Assembly (NCBI GenBank): GCA_037576195.1
Contig: CM075104.1
Location: 8,314,775 to 8,378,774 of the forward strand
Origin: Phytoseiulus persimilis
Taxonomy: Eukaryota > Arthropoda > Arachnida > Mesostigmata > Phytoseiidae
Reading direction: 5' to 3'
DNA length: 64,000 nucleotides
The stretch's first letter is position 1. Each line of letters opens with the position of its first letter. This document shows, piece by piece, positions 9,906-21,225 of this stretch. The translations under genes were made by a program, and so were the position numbers. Below the pieces are notes generated by a model. It was not told the DNA's origin. It searched no databases and worked only from the letters and a program-made list of their open reading frames with translations.

Positions 9906-11997
9906 CTCATCCTGTAAATACACTTCAGAATGTTTCTCAGATCATACCCCAGTCTTCACTTCAGGCAGAGCAACAGTCACCGCAACGGGGAGAGGGGCCC
10001 ACTTCGTGGCTGGATTCCAGCCATTTTATTTCACCGTGAGGTCTCACTTCGATATGCGCTTGATTGAGACGCTCCCGAAGTCCGAGAGAAGGCTCAGATC
10101 ATCTCGGCGTACTTAATACCGTCTCTGAATCCATATGAGATGTTGTTTCAGTTACGCGAACGAAGTCTGTCATGTCCATCCGCATGGGGCTTCTTGGGAT
10201 TGCGTGCGCGGGGATCCAACCCAATTATAACGAAACTTGTCGAGCTACTCGGAGCGACAGAATGCACACTATCGAGACATACGCTGGCCGTGTGCGGCGA
10301 CTCTTTTTGAGCCTCAGAACGGAAGTGGAACGCGGCGAAGTCTGGGAAATCGAGTGGAGGCATTGACCTCAACCGAGCTGAACGACGGGTGAAGCGTTTC
10401 TCGGAGTTGACGAGGTCAATGACGTCTCTTTCGCCTCACAGGAACGCCGTCCGCCACCGTCCGGTCAGCAGGCCAGAAAAGACAGCCGTGGGCACAGGCG
10501 TATCTATGGTCGCGTAAGGCGGGTCGCAGCCAGGGGCGAGATTCCGTCGGGTGTTTGCGGCATGACGCGAGCTTTTGAGGCAGGAGCTCCTTGATGTGTG
10601 TCGCGTTTCCAATATGAGTACCAACCAAACAATTTTCAAGTTCAGTGGTTCACTCGTCATGGAAGCGGCGCGCGCTGATGCTGTGGAACGGCGTGGAATG
10701 GTCAACTCCATAGCAAGGGTCGTGTATGCAGCGGATAATCATCGACGTCACCTATGTATATCTCTGCAAGATGTGAACTCCCGGGTCAAGTTTTACCACA
10801 AGCTCAGCTGCCACCAACCTGCACCCGCTCGAACCCATAAGGGGAGTTGTACCCCTGATGCTGAACGCGACCCACGTCCGGAGCGGCTTCCTCCTCGTGG
10901 AAGTATTCCCTCTCCGCGGATGATCTCAGAATCAACATTCCGAGGCGTGCGACGGTTTCACAGAGTGGTGCTATTTTGATGATAGGTCTCATCTCATGAT
11001 CTCATTTTCCGACTCCGTCTCACAGCTGTCGAATTTTCGCGTTCCTCACTCTGATCGCAAGCTAGTTCGATCACGATTCACACCCTCTCTCCTCCTTGCC
11101 CCTTCTCTGAACCGTGATTACGCCAGTGCTTGGGACGCAAGTTCCTTTAAGGCGAGCTCAAACGAGACGGCTCTCAATGCAGGGATTTCGGCCCACACGA
11201 TTCTTCGACGTGCGACGAAGTGCCAGGGGCAGGGGGTTTATAACTCGAACCGAAGCTCCCGTCGTGTTGTTCACGGGCGATCCCGCTGTTTCCGTTTGAC
11301 ACTATAAATGTATGAGTTCGATGAGTTCCCCACGAATGGTATGGGAGAAGATGATGGAAAGGTTTTCTCACGCTGTCACAGCTCGCGTGGAGGCTAGACG
11401 GACGGAAAAGAATTTCAGCACAGAGGGGAAATACTGGCTGCGGCATTGTAGGATTCTCATTTGAGGGATTGAAGGTCGGGTTTCGAATTGGAGTCATTTG
11501 GTTTGAGACTGGTTGCTTCTCTGCTCGGAACAAGATGCTGTATTAGTGATGAAGAATACGATCTCTCATGAGAGTTACGAACGAGAATAGGTTTAACGAG
11601 CACACTACCCGGGTACCATTTCCGTGCCGATGGCCAGCATTCGGGCTTAGGTCAGGTTAGCCGGACAGAGGTTGGCTTCCACCCAATCCTCCATCGTGAT
11701 TCTCATCCAGTCCATTGAATCTGGCTTCCTCCTCCCGTCCGTTTTGGGATCGATCTTTGGAGCTCCGTTCGTCAACTCGACTCCGAGAGAAAACGTAAGC
11801 ATCCAACACACAATGTTGAATGATTATCGGCCTTGGGACTGGTGCTTCTCGATGTGGCGAATCTACTTGCTTCTGTGCTCTCTAAATCAAAAGTCCTCTG
11901 AATGTCGGCTGTGAGCAAACCTGAGCCACACAAAACGAATACGAGTCTGTTTCAAATGCATCCGTGTAGACTCAGAATTCTCGGCAGGTAGGCTGCT
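9906..11997. other. No recognised feature
   Basis: Several overlapping frames of 60-135 codons occur on both strands, for example 10575-10979 + and 11174-11533 -. None has a motif, splice context or biased composition that I can support. No clear AATAAA follows the cysteine string gene within a few hundred bases. Confidence 0.4.
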
Positions 11998-12342
11998 TTA
12001 ATTGAGTTCAGCTTGATGAGACTCTGTTGGTGGGGGTTGGCCCACTAAGTAAATTCCATGACTGGCAATCGCGGCAATTTCCATGAGGAATAGTTGCATT
12101 GTGGTCTCAATGGAGAGTTTTTGTGGCGGAGGCATGGTCGAGAAAACGATCGAGGCTTTGCGCACCCCATCATGGGTGTGTTTGCTGAAAGAGCTTCCGG
12201 ATGTTAAGTGTGTTATGCCCACATACGTAAAGCTGTTGACGTATCTGATCTCGTTTCTGTTCAGCGTCAAACTGTCGTCTTTTGCAAGGTGGTCGCCTCG
12301 CCTAAGCCCGCCAGCATAAGGAGACGGCGGCTGAAGCCTCAT
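11998..12342 (-). mobile_element. Non-LTR retrotransposon (LINE) reverse-transcriptase fragment
   Basis: A 114-residue - strand frame matches the region just after the catalytic core of LINE reverse transcriptases. It contains an RGDHLAKDDSL-like turn, then EIRYVNSFTYVGITHLTSG (the widespread 'V..FTYLG' motif), then HTHDGVRKA and LSIETTMQLFLMEIAAIASH, the usual thumb pattern. The catalytic FADD box and the 5' part are absent, and no endonuclease domain is nearby. It is a dead 5'-truncated or decayed copy. The clade (CR1, Jockey, R1-like) cannot be settled from this piece. Confidence 0.75.
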
Positions 12343-12697
12343 AGTTTCAGGGATCTATGTAGCTGAACTCGAAAAATTCCTTCCCGATACAAGGCGTCGG
12401 AAATCGCGGCGGTGACGACGACAGCGACGTTCAGCCTCATGGAAAATGCTTGCGCCGCCACTGCGTTCTGATCCCTGAAGACAGGCTGCTGATGAACACC
12501 AGGACAGTTGTCCACCACAGGAAAGTCATCATAGTTGGCCATTTCGTTCGGAGGAGCTGATCGCTCCCAATTGTTCAATATGTGTTTACGGACAGGGCAG
12601 GTTCCAAAAGGTGCCGAAAGCCGTAGAGGAGCATTCAAGGAGTCGATGGGGTCCATGAGCTATTCGATTGCCTCCAATCTGGAGAAGATTTCCCCGA

Positions 12698-12780
12698 AGT
12701 CTGGGAGATGAGGGACCATTTTTTTCTGAGTCCCTCATCTGATGAGCCTCTCATGCGACAAGTCCCTCATCTACCAGACT
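12698..12780. mobile_element. Short inverted-repeat element related to the insert at 4449-4600
   Basis: An 83 bp element with 19 bp inverted ends: AGTCTGGGAGATGAGGGAC on the left and GTCCCTCATCTACCAGACT on the right, with one mismatch. Its core, ATCTGATGAGCCTC then GCGACAAGTCCC, aligns with the core of the 4449 element, although the ends of the two have diverged. No coding capacity. Confidence 0.65.
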
Positions 12781-15700
12781 CTAGGTATCCTTTTTAATTA
12801 CTATCCAGAGAGGGGTGATTAATGAACAATGTTCAAAGTTCCAGGCTGTGGTTACGAGGAGGAGACCGTGCAAATCACAGATCCGAAATTTAGGAGAACT
12901 TCTCCCCCTTCTGATTCCACAGATCTCCCTTTGAACTCTGACTGCCAGCTCTGCGCCCGAGAGCGGGTATCCTAAGCTTTTGATGTCGAGAGACAAGAGT
13001 GTAGGAGACAGTGGACGACCTTGGCTAGGTCCTATTGAAAAAGAGATCTGCTCAGAGCCGACGACGATGTGGGTATCATCTTACAACACTTGAAAGAGTT
13101 CAATCAAGGCTGAGCTCATTCCGCTCTCTTCTAATGTCTTCTCGGAGCTCACGAAGATTGATTTTGTCATATGCACTAGACCCTAGACGCCTGTTCTCAA
13201 ACTCAAGAGTCTAGACTCTGGGCTCTAGAGGCATCCAGGAATAGGCATATAAAGATCTTGACGGGCTCTCACAAGTTCGATTGCCGATGAGGCGATAAAC
13301 AGGTTGTCTCGTCCCCAAGGATACTTTCTGAACCCATTTTGTATCTCTGACAGCTTTCGTGTTCCCTCCGTTCATCTTTGAATGTGTCTATCAATGATTT
13401 CGGTGACGTTCGTCTCACTTGGGAACCCTTAATTATGACTACATTCACCCAATGTGAAAGGGGGGAAGGACCGGGAGAATACGTCCCGTCATCAAGCATG
13501 TTTGTTGCTCCCTGTGTCAAATGAGTTGTACTGTCCCTTGTTGGAATGCCTCCGCAGGTTTCATATTACAATCCAGGCTTCTTTTGATGCTTTCTCCCAC
13601 TCTTCCTGATGAACTCCAGGGGGTCCAGGCCTGGACCTCGTAGCATGTGCCCGTGAACTGAACAGAACGATGCATTGCGGTAGGTTCTACTCCACCGACT
13701 TGGGAAAAGAACGACTTTCCCTGTACCTGGATCATCTTCGAGAATGTCACTCATCCCGATGCCGACATTCCAGGGCGCGGAAGGACGTAATCTCGCCGGG
13801 GAGCCTCATGGTTCAGCGCTGGATGAGGCCGCATAATCCAAGCAAATAGATCGCGGGATCTCAGGGTTCCGTGGAACCCACTCTGGGAACTTCTCAGGAA
13901 CACGGCGCTCTCCATTCGATATACCGTGAGGCATTCTTCACTCGATCGAATGCAGCACTCTTGGATTTCGGGGTAAACGATAATCCTCAACTCGAACTGC
14001 TCCTTGCGCGGAGCATCGTTGCTCGGCTGCCGGCAATGCCAGTCTTCCTAACTCTCCTCCGAGCACGATTCTGTTGTTCGCTAGCCGCCGTTCGGTCCTA
14101 TAGCTTGAGGGACTGACATGCACCGTTTGCAGAGCTTTCGTCAGGTCATTACAGCTAACGGTTCCTGTTCGGATTAGCGCTGCCTTGCGGCTTTCCACAG
14201 CCTCTGCCGCTGCGTTCTTTCGCCTCGATCATTGAACTTGTGCTCTCTTGGTTTCACAGCACTCTCTTCTGTCCCCGATAAGTAGAACGGCGAGATTGCG
14301 GTCGCTCGAGTGAGGGATTCCCTTATTCTCGTCGAGACGCGTTACATGAGTCCTCTCAAAGTTTGGAGCATCACATTGTGCATATTCGCTGAAAGGAGAG
14401 ATTGGGCTCACATGGGAGCGATGTGTCGGGTTGCTTTTTCAGAAGAATTTTTCTGGTTCTTCGAGTGTTGGGCGACTTGCTTTACGGCACGGGGTTGCCG
14501 ACGAGCCTTGGCTCGTCAAGTGACTTCAGACGGAGGTTTCCTAGCCGAACTCTGGGCCGCACCACAAGATCAATGAGACGTTGTATCCGAAAACTTCTTT
14601 CTCGAGCTTTGTCTCCGCTTTGTTGCGAAGTTCCGCCAGTGGTTCCACCGGAAGTTCGTGTGATCTAGACCTTGTTTGGTGAGCAATCTTATAGCCAGCA
14701 TATAGCTCGTTGGACCGGTATATTCGTAGTCCAATGCAGCCATGACTATACACTCTGTTGCAAAACCATGAGCGCACCCCAATTTTTCTACGTTACCCCT
14801 GAACGGAACGTCCGATTGAGCTCGAATCCATGCAGTGATTGGGTTTCACTGCAAGGATCATGACCCTAGCAACGGCTTCGCTATCGCCCTCGTTTCCGAG
14901 GGAAACAGCACAGAGAACGCAAATTTCACAACTCTATTCTGTTGCAAAATGATGTCCATTTTTCAATTGAGCTTCTGGAAGAAACGTCCAATTGAGCTGG
15001 AATTTGCACCGTGCTCGAACTCCGCACTCAGAGTCAGGATGCTTGTCTAGGAATGTCTGTGAAAGTTCGAGGATGTGGCCCGCACCGGGCGGCACGTCTC
15101 AGGGCGGCACCAGGGGCGGCATTTTCGCTCCTGGCTTTTTCATCGAGGAGCTCTGGTTGATAAGCTATCGTAGAGCTGAAGGGGAGTCAAACATCTGTGG
15201 CGAATAGATGAACTAAAGAAAGAGATTCGATGGAAAAACGACGCGGACTGAGCGGATCTAATCCGACTCAATTCATCGATTCATTTTTAGTGAGGTGAAA
15301 ATCCAACACGTAATACCAGTGACCGTGAAAACAGAGGAAGAGCTGCATTAGAACCAATAACGACATATTTCGCAAAATACTTGACGATCAATACAATCAA
15401 TCTAGCGGCTTCGTCCATTGGAGTGCATCCCTTCATCCCGCTTCAGGGAGACCTCCCCCTCATCACGATCCCGAACAAGAGACACATTCTTCAATCAACA
15501 CTCCGGTCCGCAGTGTCGCATGACGGTTAGATAAGCCTGATACTTCGCTGCGTGAGAGTCGGTAGATCCCATATCAGCGTGGCCGAAACTCCCGCTAATT
15601 TCATCGGAGCGGTGGGTGAATCTGCAGAGGAGCTGACACAGCTGATCCTTGAGACGACTGCCCAGACCCATTCTGCGACTGACGTTGAGTTCGCCACGAA

Positions 15701-16350
15701 ACACCAATGATTACCTCGCTGCTCTCCTTGGCCAGTGAGCTGAATCATACATTGCTGAATACGACAAAGCGACTTCTCGGAGCATGAGAAGGCAACAAGA
15801 AAGTATTCGCCGAGCATGCTCGTGTCTGAATTGAAAGGTTTGCAGGGTTGCGAATACGCGCTTCGGATCAAATAAACCACGGCCCAGGTGGATAGAATCC
15901 GACGATCTCGATATGAACGAGGAAGAGTCCAAAGTCGAGCGAAAAAACTCCAGGGAAAGGAGGCAATTGTCGAAAGGAGTCTGCTTTAGCATCTGGGATT
16001 CGTAATGAACCAAGGGCTCGACATTTGTGTAGCGAACCTGATCGCTTCCTTGCGAACCTCCTTGACGTTGGCGATAAGCTCCGCTAGGTATGAGGGATTC
16101 TCGTGTGAAATCTCGCGAGACTCTCCATTGGGAACGAGCTGTCTAGTAATATCGACTTCAGAGAAGCGTTACGTCAAGTCGCTATCTTCAGAGCTCGGCG
16201 GATGGGACTGTGAAGCACAGTATGAAGTATGGGAACGCGGTTGAAATGAAATAATATACTGGCAACCTTCAGTACCAAAGTTCTGCCATCTTTTTTTCAG
16301 ATTCGGCTGCACGAGGTCAGGCACGAGAGTTTTTCGAGCTACCTGGAGGT
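12781..16350. other. No recognised feature
   Basis: Only short overlapping frames occur. I see no splice-supported coding or repeat family. The area 13160-13230 contains repeated CTAGAC/CTCTAG words but no clear unit. Confidence 0.4.
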
Positions 16351-16354
16351 TGCA

Positions 16355-16366
16355 GGGGGGGGGGGG
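16355..16366 (+). repeat. Homopolymer run of 12 G
   Basis: An uninterrupted run of 12 G lies between TTGCA and ATCTCGC. Such runs are unstable and prone to sequencing error. Confidence 0.9.
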
Positions 16367-16369
16367 ATC

Positions 16370-17440
16370 TCGCTGATGGAATAAGTACGTTTTTGAGTGC
16401 GATTGAATCGTTCCACGATTGTCGCACACCCGACGTTTGGCGGGAATCGTCTGGACCGGTTTTTCCAGATAACTCGGGTGTCTTTTATAATTATCCTCTA
16501 CAGTGAGGCATCGATGGGTCGGGAATTTCCGAGCCCGATTTTTCTTCCGCCGTGACTTTGTGAATTCTTGGGATTTCCACCAAAAATCAAAGAACGGTGG
16601 ATGGGGATTACGGGGAGGTCATTTTGGTTCTTTGCTGGAGTGGAATTAGGAAAATTGCGTTCGGGACCCGGTTTCGAAAGTGACCCATGTTTTTTTGAGG
16701 TCCCTCCCAACAATGATCACGGGAACACCGAATTTTATCGGCTCGGACTCGCGGTCGTATTTGACGCACGAAAGAGAGCAAGTGACTAACCGGAAACCCG
16801 ATTGAAGTCATCTCGACTCCTCAAAAAATAGCAAGCGTTCGTATCGAGAATTCCCTTGGTGTTGGGGGTGCTTCTGGGAACCGTGGGCGGACAAAACTGA
16901 AAGTGGCCCAACAAGTCTACATTCGGATGATTCGGGGGACGGATACCAGGGGACGGATACGATGGCGTACTATTTTCAAGCCGACAAGCCAACTGAAGTC
17001 GATTTTCTAAGTAGTGATCGGCTCGCTTTTGCTCATTGAACGTGACCCTGACGAGTCCGATACGATGAAAACGACGTTTTCCTTATTTTTCCTCGGATTA
17101 TCTCGAAAAGAAGGGGTCATTTTCAGAATCATTCCCTCGCAGCAATTTTCATCATATCTACTCCAACGAAGAATGTTTGTTTGCCATAAAATATTCCATC
17201 GATAACTCTCTGTCTTTCGGGAAAACTCTTGAATTCTCAAGTCGAAAATGCCACCCTGTAGTTTTGTGATAAAAACTCCAAACACGTGGGCGTTATCATC
17301 GATTGGACCATCACGATCGGTTCAGCGAGATCAGCTGTGAGTGCCTGGAACGCCCTGAGCCTCTGTCAATAGCGAGATAAACGTTCACAAGCAATCCAAT
17401 CGACGAGAAACAACAGCACGACGAAAAAGGGGTATCCAAA
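16370..17440. other. No recognised feature
   Basis: This is the downstream flank of the - strand lifeguard gene. Frames such as 16498-16713 - are short and unrecognised. A short near-tandem pair of GGGACGGATA lies at about 16936-16960. Confidence 0.4.
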
Positions 17441-17448
17441 ACATTGCC

Positions 17449-17454
17449 TTTATT
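17449..17454 (-). terminator. Polyadenylation signal of the lifeguard gene
   Basis: AATAAA on the - strand begins about 11 bp after the TGA of the lifeguard gene. The 3' UTR would be only a few tens of bases. Confidence 0.7.
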
Positions 17455-17465
17455 AAGCCTTCGAA

Positions 17466-18170
17466 TCACTTCGGCTGTCCGAATAACTGTAGGAAGAACA
17501 AGAAGATGTTGATGACGTCCAGATAGATTGTGAGCGCACCGAAAACGTAATCTTCAGCCGAGATCTTGAGGGACTTCCGTCCCATGATCAGTTGAGTGTC
17601 AGCTGCCAGGTATATGAGGAATAGAACGGCGCCGATGCCGGCGTAAATCTTCTGCATCAGCCCAATGTTACCAAAGAATGGCATAAACAAGAAGCCCCAC
17701 AGGAACAGGATCATGAAGGCCATGAATAAATAACCGTAACAGCTTGTGAAGTCGTATCGAGTGTTGATTGCGAAGAGACTTACTCCTACGCATGATATCA
17801 CACAGATCCCTAAGGCGAGCAAAACGCTGGTCAGGGTGAAGGTGGCGGCTATGGAACCGACCAGGTAGGATAAGGCAAGTGTTACAGCGAACAACATCAG
17901 GATATTCCAAGGGAAAGCACGCTGCACTCCTGGGCAGCACGCAAGGATGATTACCAGCACCAAGTAGCTGATGATGGCTGCCCACATCAGACTCGGGTTG
18001 TACACGGCATATTCTTGGACTTCTGGAATGAGCATGAACGCAGCACAAACGCCGAACGTGATGAGAAGCTGTACCGCCAGTAGGAGGTACACTTTCCGCA
18101 CGAAACCATTCCGGATGGCTTTCTCTGAGAAGGGGCCTCCGGACTCGGTGAGCAAAGGAGACGATTCCAT
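17466..18170 (-). CDS. Lifeguard/TMBIM (BAX inhibitor-1 family) membrane protein
   Basis: A complete single exon of 234 aa. After a short polar N terminus comes the family start, IRNGFVRKVYLLLAVQLLIT. Seven hydrophobic segments follow. The C-terminal signature includes AADTQLIMG and then SAEDYVFGALTIYLDVINIF, with acidic residues in the place of the di-Asp pH/Ca2+ sensor of the family. Members such as GRINA/LFG1 and LFG2 sit in Golgi, ER or plasma membrane, leak Ca2+ and restrain apoptosis. The N-terminal Pro/Gly-rich tail of LFG1 is missing, as in several invertebrate members. Upstream on the - strand are a TATA-like TTTAAA and a full CRE. The nearest gene, a Ras-like GTPase, is divergent and about 1.2 kb away. 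The lack of introns is unusual for this family. Confidence 0.93.
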   Translation of the reverse strand: MESSPLLTESGGPFSEKAIRNGFVRKVYLLLAVQLLITFGVCAAFMLIPEVQEYAVYNPSLMWAAIISYLVLVIILACCPGVQRAFPWNILMLFAVTLALSYLVGSIAATFTLTSVLLALGICVISCVGVSLFAINTRYDFTSCYGYLFMAFMILFLWGFLFMPFFGNIGLMQKIYAGIGAVLFLIYLAADTQLIMGRKSLKISAEDYVFGALTIYLDVINIFLFFLQLFGQPK

Positions 18171-18265
18171 AGTGCTCGACGAATGGTTTGAAATGAACGA
18201 CGAAACGATCGTCTCACTGTCAGATAGTCGAAAGCAGGTATGGAAGCATCATTCGATAACTGGGA

Positions 18266-18271
18266 TTTAAA
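18266..18271 (-). promoter_or_regulatory. TATA-like box of the lifeguard gene
   Basis: TTTAAA lies about 96 bp upstream of the - strand start codon. It would place initiation near 18235-18240, giving a leader of about 65-70 nt. It fits a TATA box by position and by the CRE next to it. Confidence 0.4.
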
Positions 18272-18289
18272 GCCGTCAGTCACTGCTAA

Positions 18290-18297
18290 TGACGTCA
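18290..18297 (-). promoter_or_regulatory. Full palindromic CRE (TGACGTCA)
   Basis: TGACGTCA is the consensus site for CREB/ATF bZIP factors. It lies 18 bp upstream of the TATA-like box on the - strand, about 50 bp from the likely start site, where functional CREs usually sit. This suggests cAMP/Ca2+ or stress (ATF) control of a gene linked to Ca2+ and cell death; that is inference. Confidence 0.5.
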
Positions 18298-18300
18298 GGG

Positions 18301-19390
18301 ACGTTGGAGATCCCGCTTATTCTCGATATGAGTGAGCTAGTTCCCAATTAATGCCGCATCATCTGCGATTCAATATAATCACTTCACGGAAAACACCCTC
18401 AGCTTGGACACCTGCGCCCGTTACCAAGCGAGAGACGAGAGATATTCCAGCGAGCAACCGGCGCTGCACTTCGGAAGCCATGCATAGACGTGAACGCCAC
18501 TAGATACACTCTTTCCGGTTTCTAAAAACTGTAGCTTACAGAAGCTAGCAATCAATGGATATTGTTGCTTCCAGAGATGCGCGCGATCACTGTTTCCAGA
18601 CTACCATCATGGAGCTCATCTCCAGGAATCCGATTTCATTTTTGCCGAACTCTATCACTTGAAAAAGCTGCGAGTTCCACGTGCCCCTGTTATCCATCTT
18701 GAATAGCCATTCTCTCCCTGCACCTCCATCATTGTACATACTCCGCATCTGCTACTCATGTGGAACGCTCCATCGACTAACGATCCTCTTATTTTGGTGC
18801 CTTTTCGGAGAGGTCTCAAGCTATCAGCATAAAGCTGAGGATCTCTGGGATTTGCCGTGGAGTCTTCGGAGAATCGAAGTCTTATTACCCAGCCGAAACT
18901 TAGTCTAGAACCAATGCGTTCCGGCTTCTTGAGATCCCACGAGGGATCCCCTTTTTCGCTGCGAAAACTAGCAGCCATAGGACCCCGGGGGACGGCCGGG
19001 CTTCCCTTCTCCACCTGCTGGGAACTTCCTTCACTCGTTCTCCCTTCTCCGATCCAGGCCTCGGGCGAGAACACCCTCTCCATTCGGGATTCGCTCTTAT
19101 AGTCAACGTGCTCCTGGCCTGATCGGCATCCGTCCACCGAGTGCAACGAAGGCAACAAGTGGGAAGCGTGCTTTGAGTCTTACCTGCAACCACTCCAGAC
19201 ACTTGAATCGTTCAAAGATTGCGTCGCGTAAGAAGGTGAGTTTCTCATGACGGGGACCCAGTTTCCTTGGAACTTGTATCCTGACTGTTCGAAGGATCCA
19301 TCGCAGCCATTGTGGTTCACTGTTCCAGGGAACAGGGCCTCTTCGTAGTGTCAAGTCTCTTATTTCAAAGCTCTGTTCCAGCGAGTCAGG
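18301..19390. other. No recognised gene between lifeguard and Ras-like genes
   Basis: A 167-codon - strand frame (18655-19158) and an adjoining - strand stretch ending in CAG followed by GTAAGA near 19187 could be exons of a third gene. I recognise no family, and one or two frames of that length are expected by chance in 64 kb. A TTCCAG just before 19381 could be an acceptor joining an upstream non-coding or coding exon to the Ras-like gene. Confidence 0.25.
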
Positions 19391-20340
19391 ATGCCAGCTT
19401 GGCTGGAAAACGTCCCATCCTTCTGTTCAGACGATGTCTGTCCCAAAAATCGGTACACCGTTGTGGTGCTCGGGAATTCCTGTGTTGGGAAAACGGCGAT
19501 CATCGGTCAACTGCTGTATGGAAGCTTTGAGGATGAATACCGTGCAACGGTCGAAGAATTCCACAGAGAGGATTTCGACCTCGGAGATGAAATCGTCACT
19601 CTTGATGTCATTGACACGACCGGCTCATACAGTTTTCCCGCTATGCGTAAACTCTGTATCGAAAAAGGTGAGGATACCCTCAGTTTGAATGAGCCTCGAG
19701 ATTCGCCGACTTTCCCTCGGGATATTCTGGTTAGCTATGATGGTGAATACAGCTCGGTGACGGCTGGAAAACTTCACGCCGCGTTGAAGGCTGTCGGTGT
19801 CGAGTAGTTAGCTCAAGGCGTCTCTATCGAGTGGGGAGCGCTTCGAAGAAGGGGAGTCTGATTCGAAGATGAGCCAAATCAACGAGCGACAATCACTTAA
19901 GTCGAGGAGTTCGAGAGTACTTCTGATAAATCCCGACGTTATTTACAGGTGATGCATTTCTGTTGGTGTTCTCGTTCGACAGCGAGGAATCTTTCGAGCA
20001 AATTCCAGCTCTGCTCGAAGAAATCCACGCTCTGAATACGAAACCCGACCGACGCATCTGTATCGTTGGCAACAAAGCTGATCTTGTTGAGGGAGCGCTT
20101 GTCAATCGAGAGTTGGCAGAATCGTTGATATCTCTGGATTGGGACTTGAGCTACGTGGAAGTTTCAGCCAAAGAGAACCGCAACTTCGATGAATTACTGG
20201 CGAAAATCCTCTATGAAGTCACTCGCGATAGCACCGGCGCCGGAGACAGCGATGAGACGGAGCGCAAGACATCAATCCCGCCCAGCCCGTTGAAATACCG
20301 GAAAGCTCTCGTCAAACGGAATTCGTGCAATTTATCTTGA
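19391..20340 (+). CDS. Ras-family small GTPase, RASD/Dexras-like
   Basis: There are two exons, 19391-19667 and 19949-20340, giving 222 aa. The phase-1 intron has a GTGAGG donor and a TTTACAG acceptor. The P-loop is GNSCVGKT (28-35). The switch I Thr is T53 in EYRATVEEFH. Switch II is DTTGSYSFPAMR (75-86), where the usual catalytic Gln after DxxG is Ser. The base-binding motif is GNKAD (133-137) and the G5 motif EVSAKEN (163-169). The C terminus is basic and ends in the CaaX box CNLS, which predicts farnesylation and membrane anchoring. DTTG-x-x-x-FPAMR followed by a Gly-Asp-x-Phe turn is typical of the RASD1/Rhes branch, which modulates heterotrimeric G-protein and nitric-oxide signalling. 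The Ser in place of Gln predicts slow intrinsic GTP hydrolysis. A TTCCAG ten bases upstream leaves open an additional 5' exon. Confidence 0.9.
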
Positions 20341-21225
20341 TGCATCATGCCACGAGCAGCATCACGGTTCTTCACGAACCTCATGTCTAGACGAAAGAGC
20401 CCTATCAAGTCCAAAGGGGGGAACGAGGAGTAACATTTACTCCGTGGCGATAGTTTGTCAAGGAGCTCAGCGGGTTTCGGGATCAAGACGTAACAGACAG
20501 CAGGAGAGTTGTGATTGACGCACTGCCGGTGATGCAGGGATGGAGATTTCTGGATCTTCCGGGTGACGAGGCTGGACTTTGGCGAGAAAGCTTGTAACCG
20601 AATCGGAGCATCGTGAGGAGCTCATTCAGCACTAGGGTAAGATAGAAAGCCCGTCAAAGTATTCCATCCCCGATTCAGCTGGCAGGCAGAAGGACTCCTG
20701 ACTCAATAGTTCTCGTATGATCTCATCAGTCATTAGCGTTTTCTAATAGCTCGCTATAGATTTTATTTTTCTAGAGCTTTTTCTTCTTTTGAGCCTACCC
20801 GACTAAAGTTCAAATGCGAAGCCAATGGCACAATATCGAGCTCAACTTGAGTTCGGAACTCTCGCCGGTCTTGGCTGATCCATCAAGGATATCCATATCA
20901 AAGTCTGAGCATGGAATGTGCGGAGAATCCGTCGTTGCTCGATAACAGTGTCACTCGCGGTCAATCGCGATTTACCTCGAGTTGGTGATTCGAGGCGTCC
21001 ATAATGTACCGTTCAAAAACCCACATGATATTTTGTGTACGATGTCGATGTTCAAAGAAAGCTATCGCTAACCTACTCATACCGCCAAAGGCCCTCTCGC
21101 ATGCGGGAACTTGAATGTTGAGATGTTGAATAAAATCATTGACATCAACTCGAGTTTCTTTCCTCACTGGAGGGGCTCTCAGAGCCGGAACTGTGTCGTT
21201 CTGACTGATACAGCTTCATTCTGAA
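20341..21225. other. No recognised feature
   Basis: Flank between the Ras-like gene and a possible gene at 21226. AATAAA at 21129-21134 is the first canonical signal downstream of the Ras-like stop, about 790 bp away, so a long 3' UTR is possible. Confidence 0.35.

Noticed and set aside
18655..19158. A 167-codon - strand frame between lifeguard and Ras-like genes
   Set aside because: One or two frames of this size are expected by chance in a window this long, and no family, start context or splice partner supports it.
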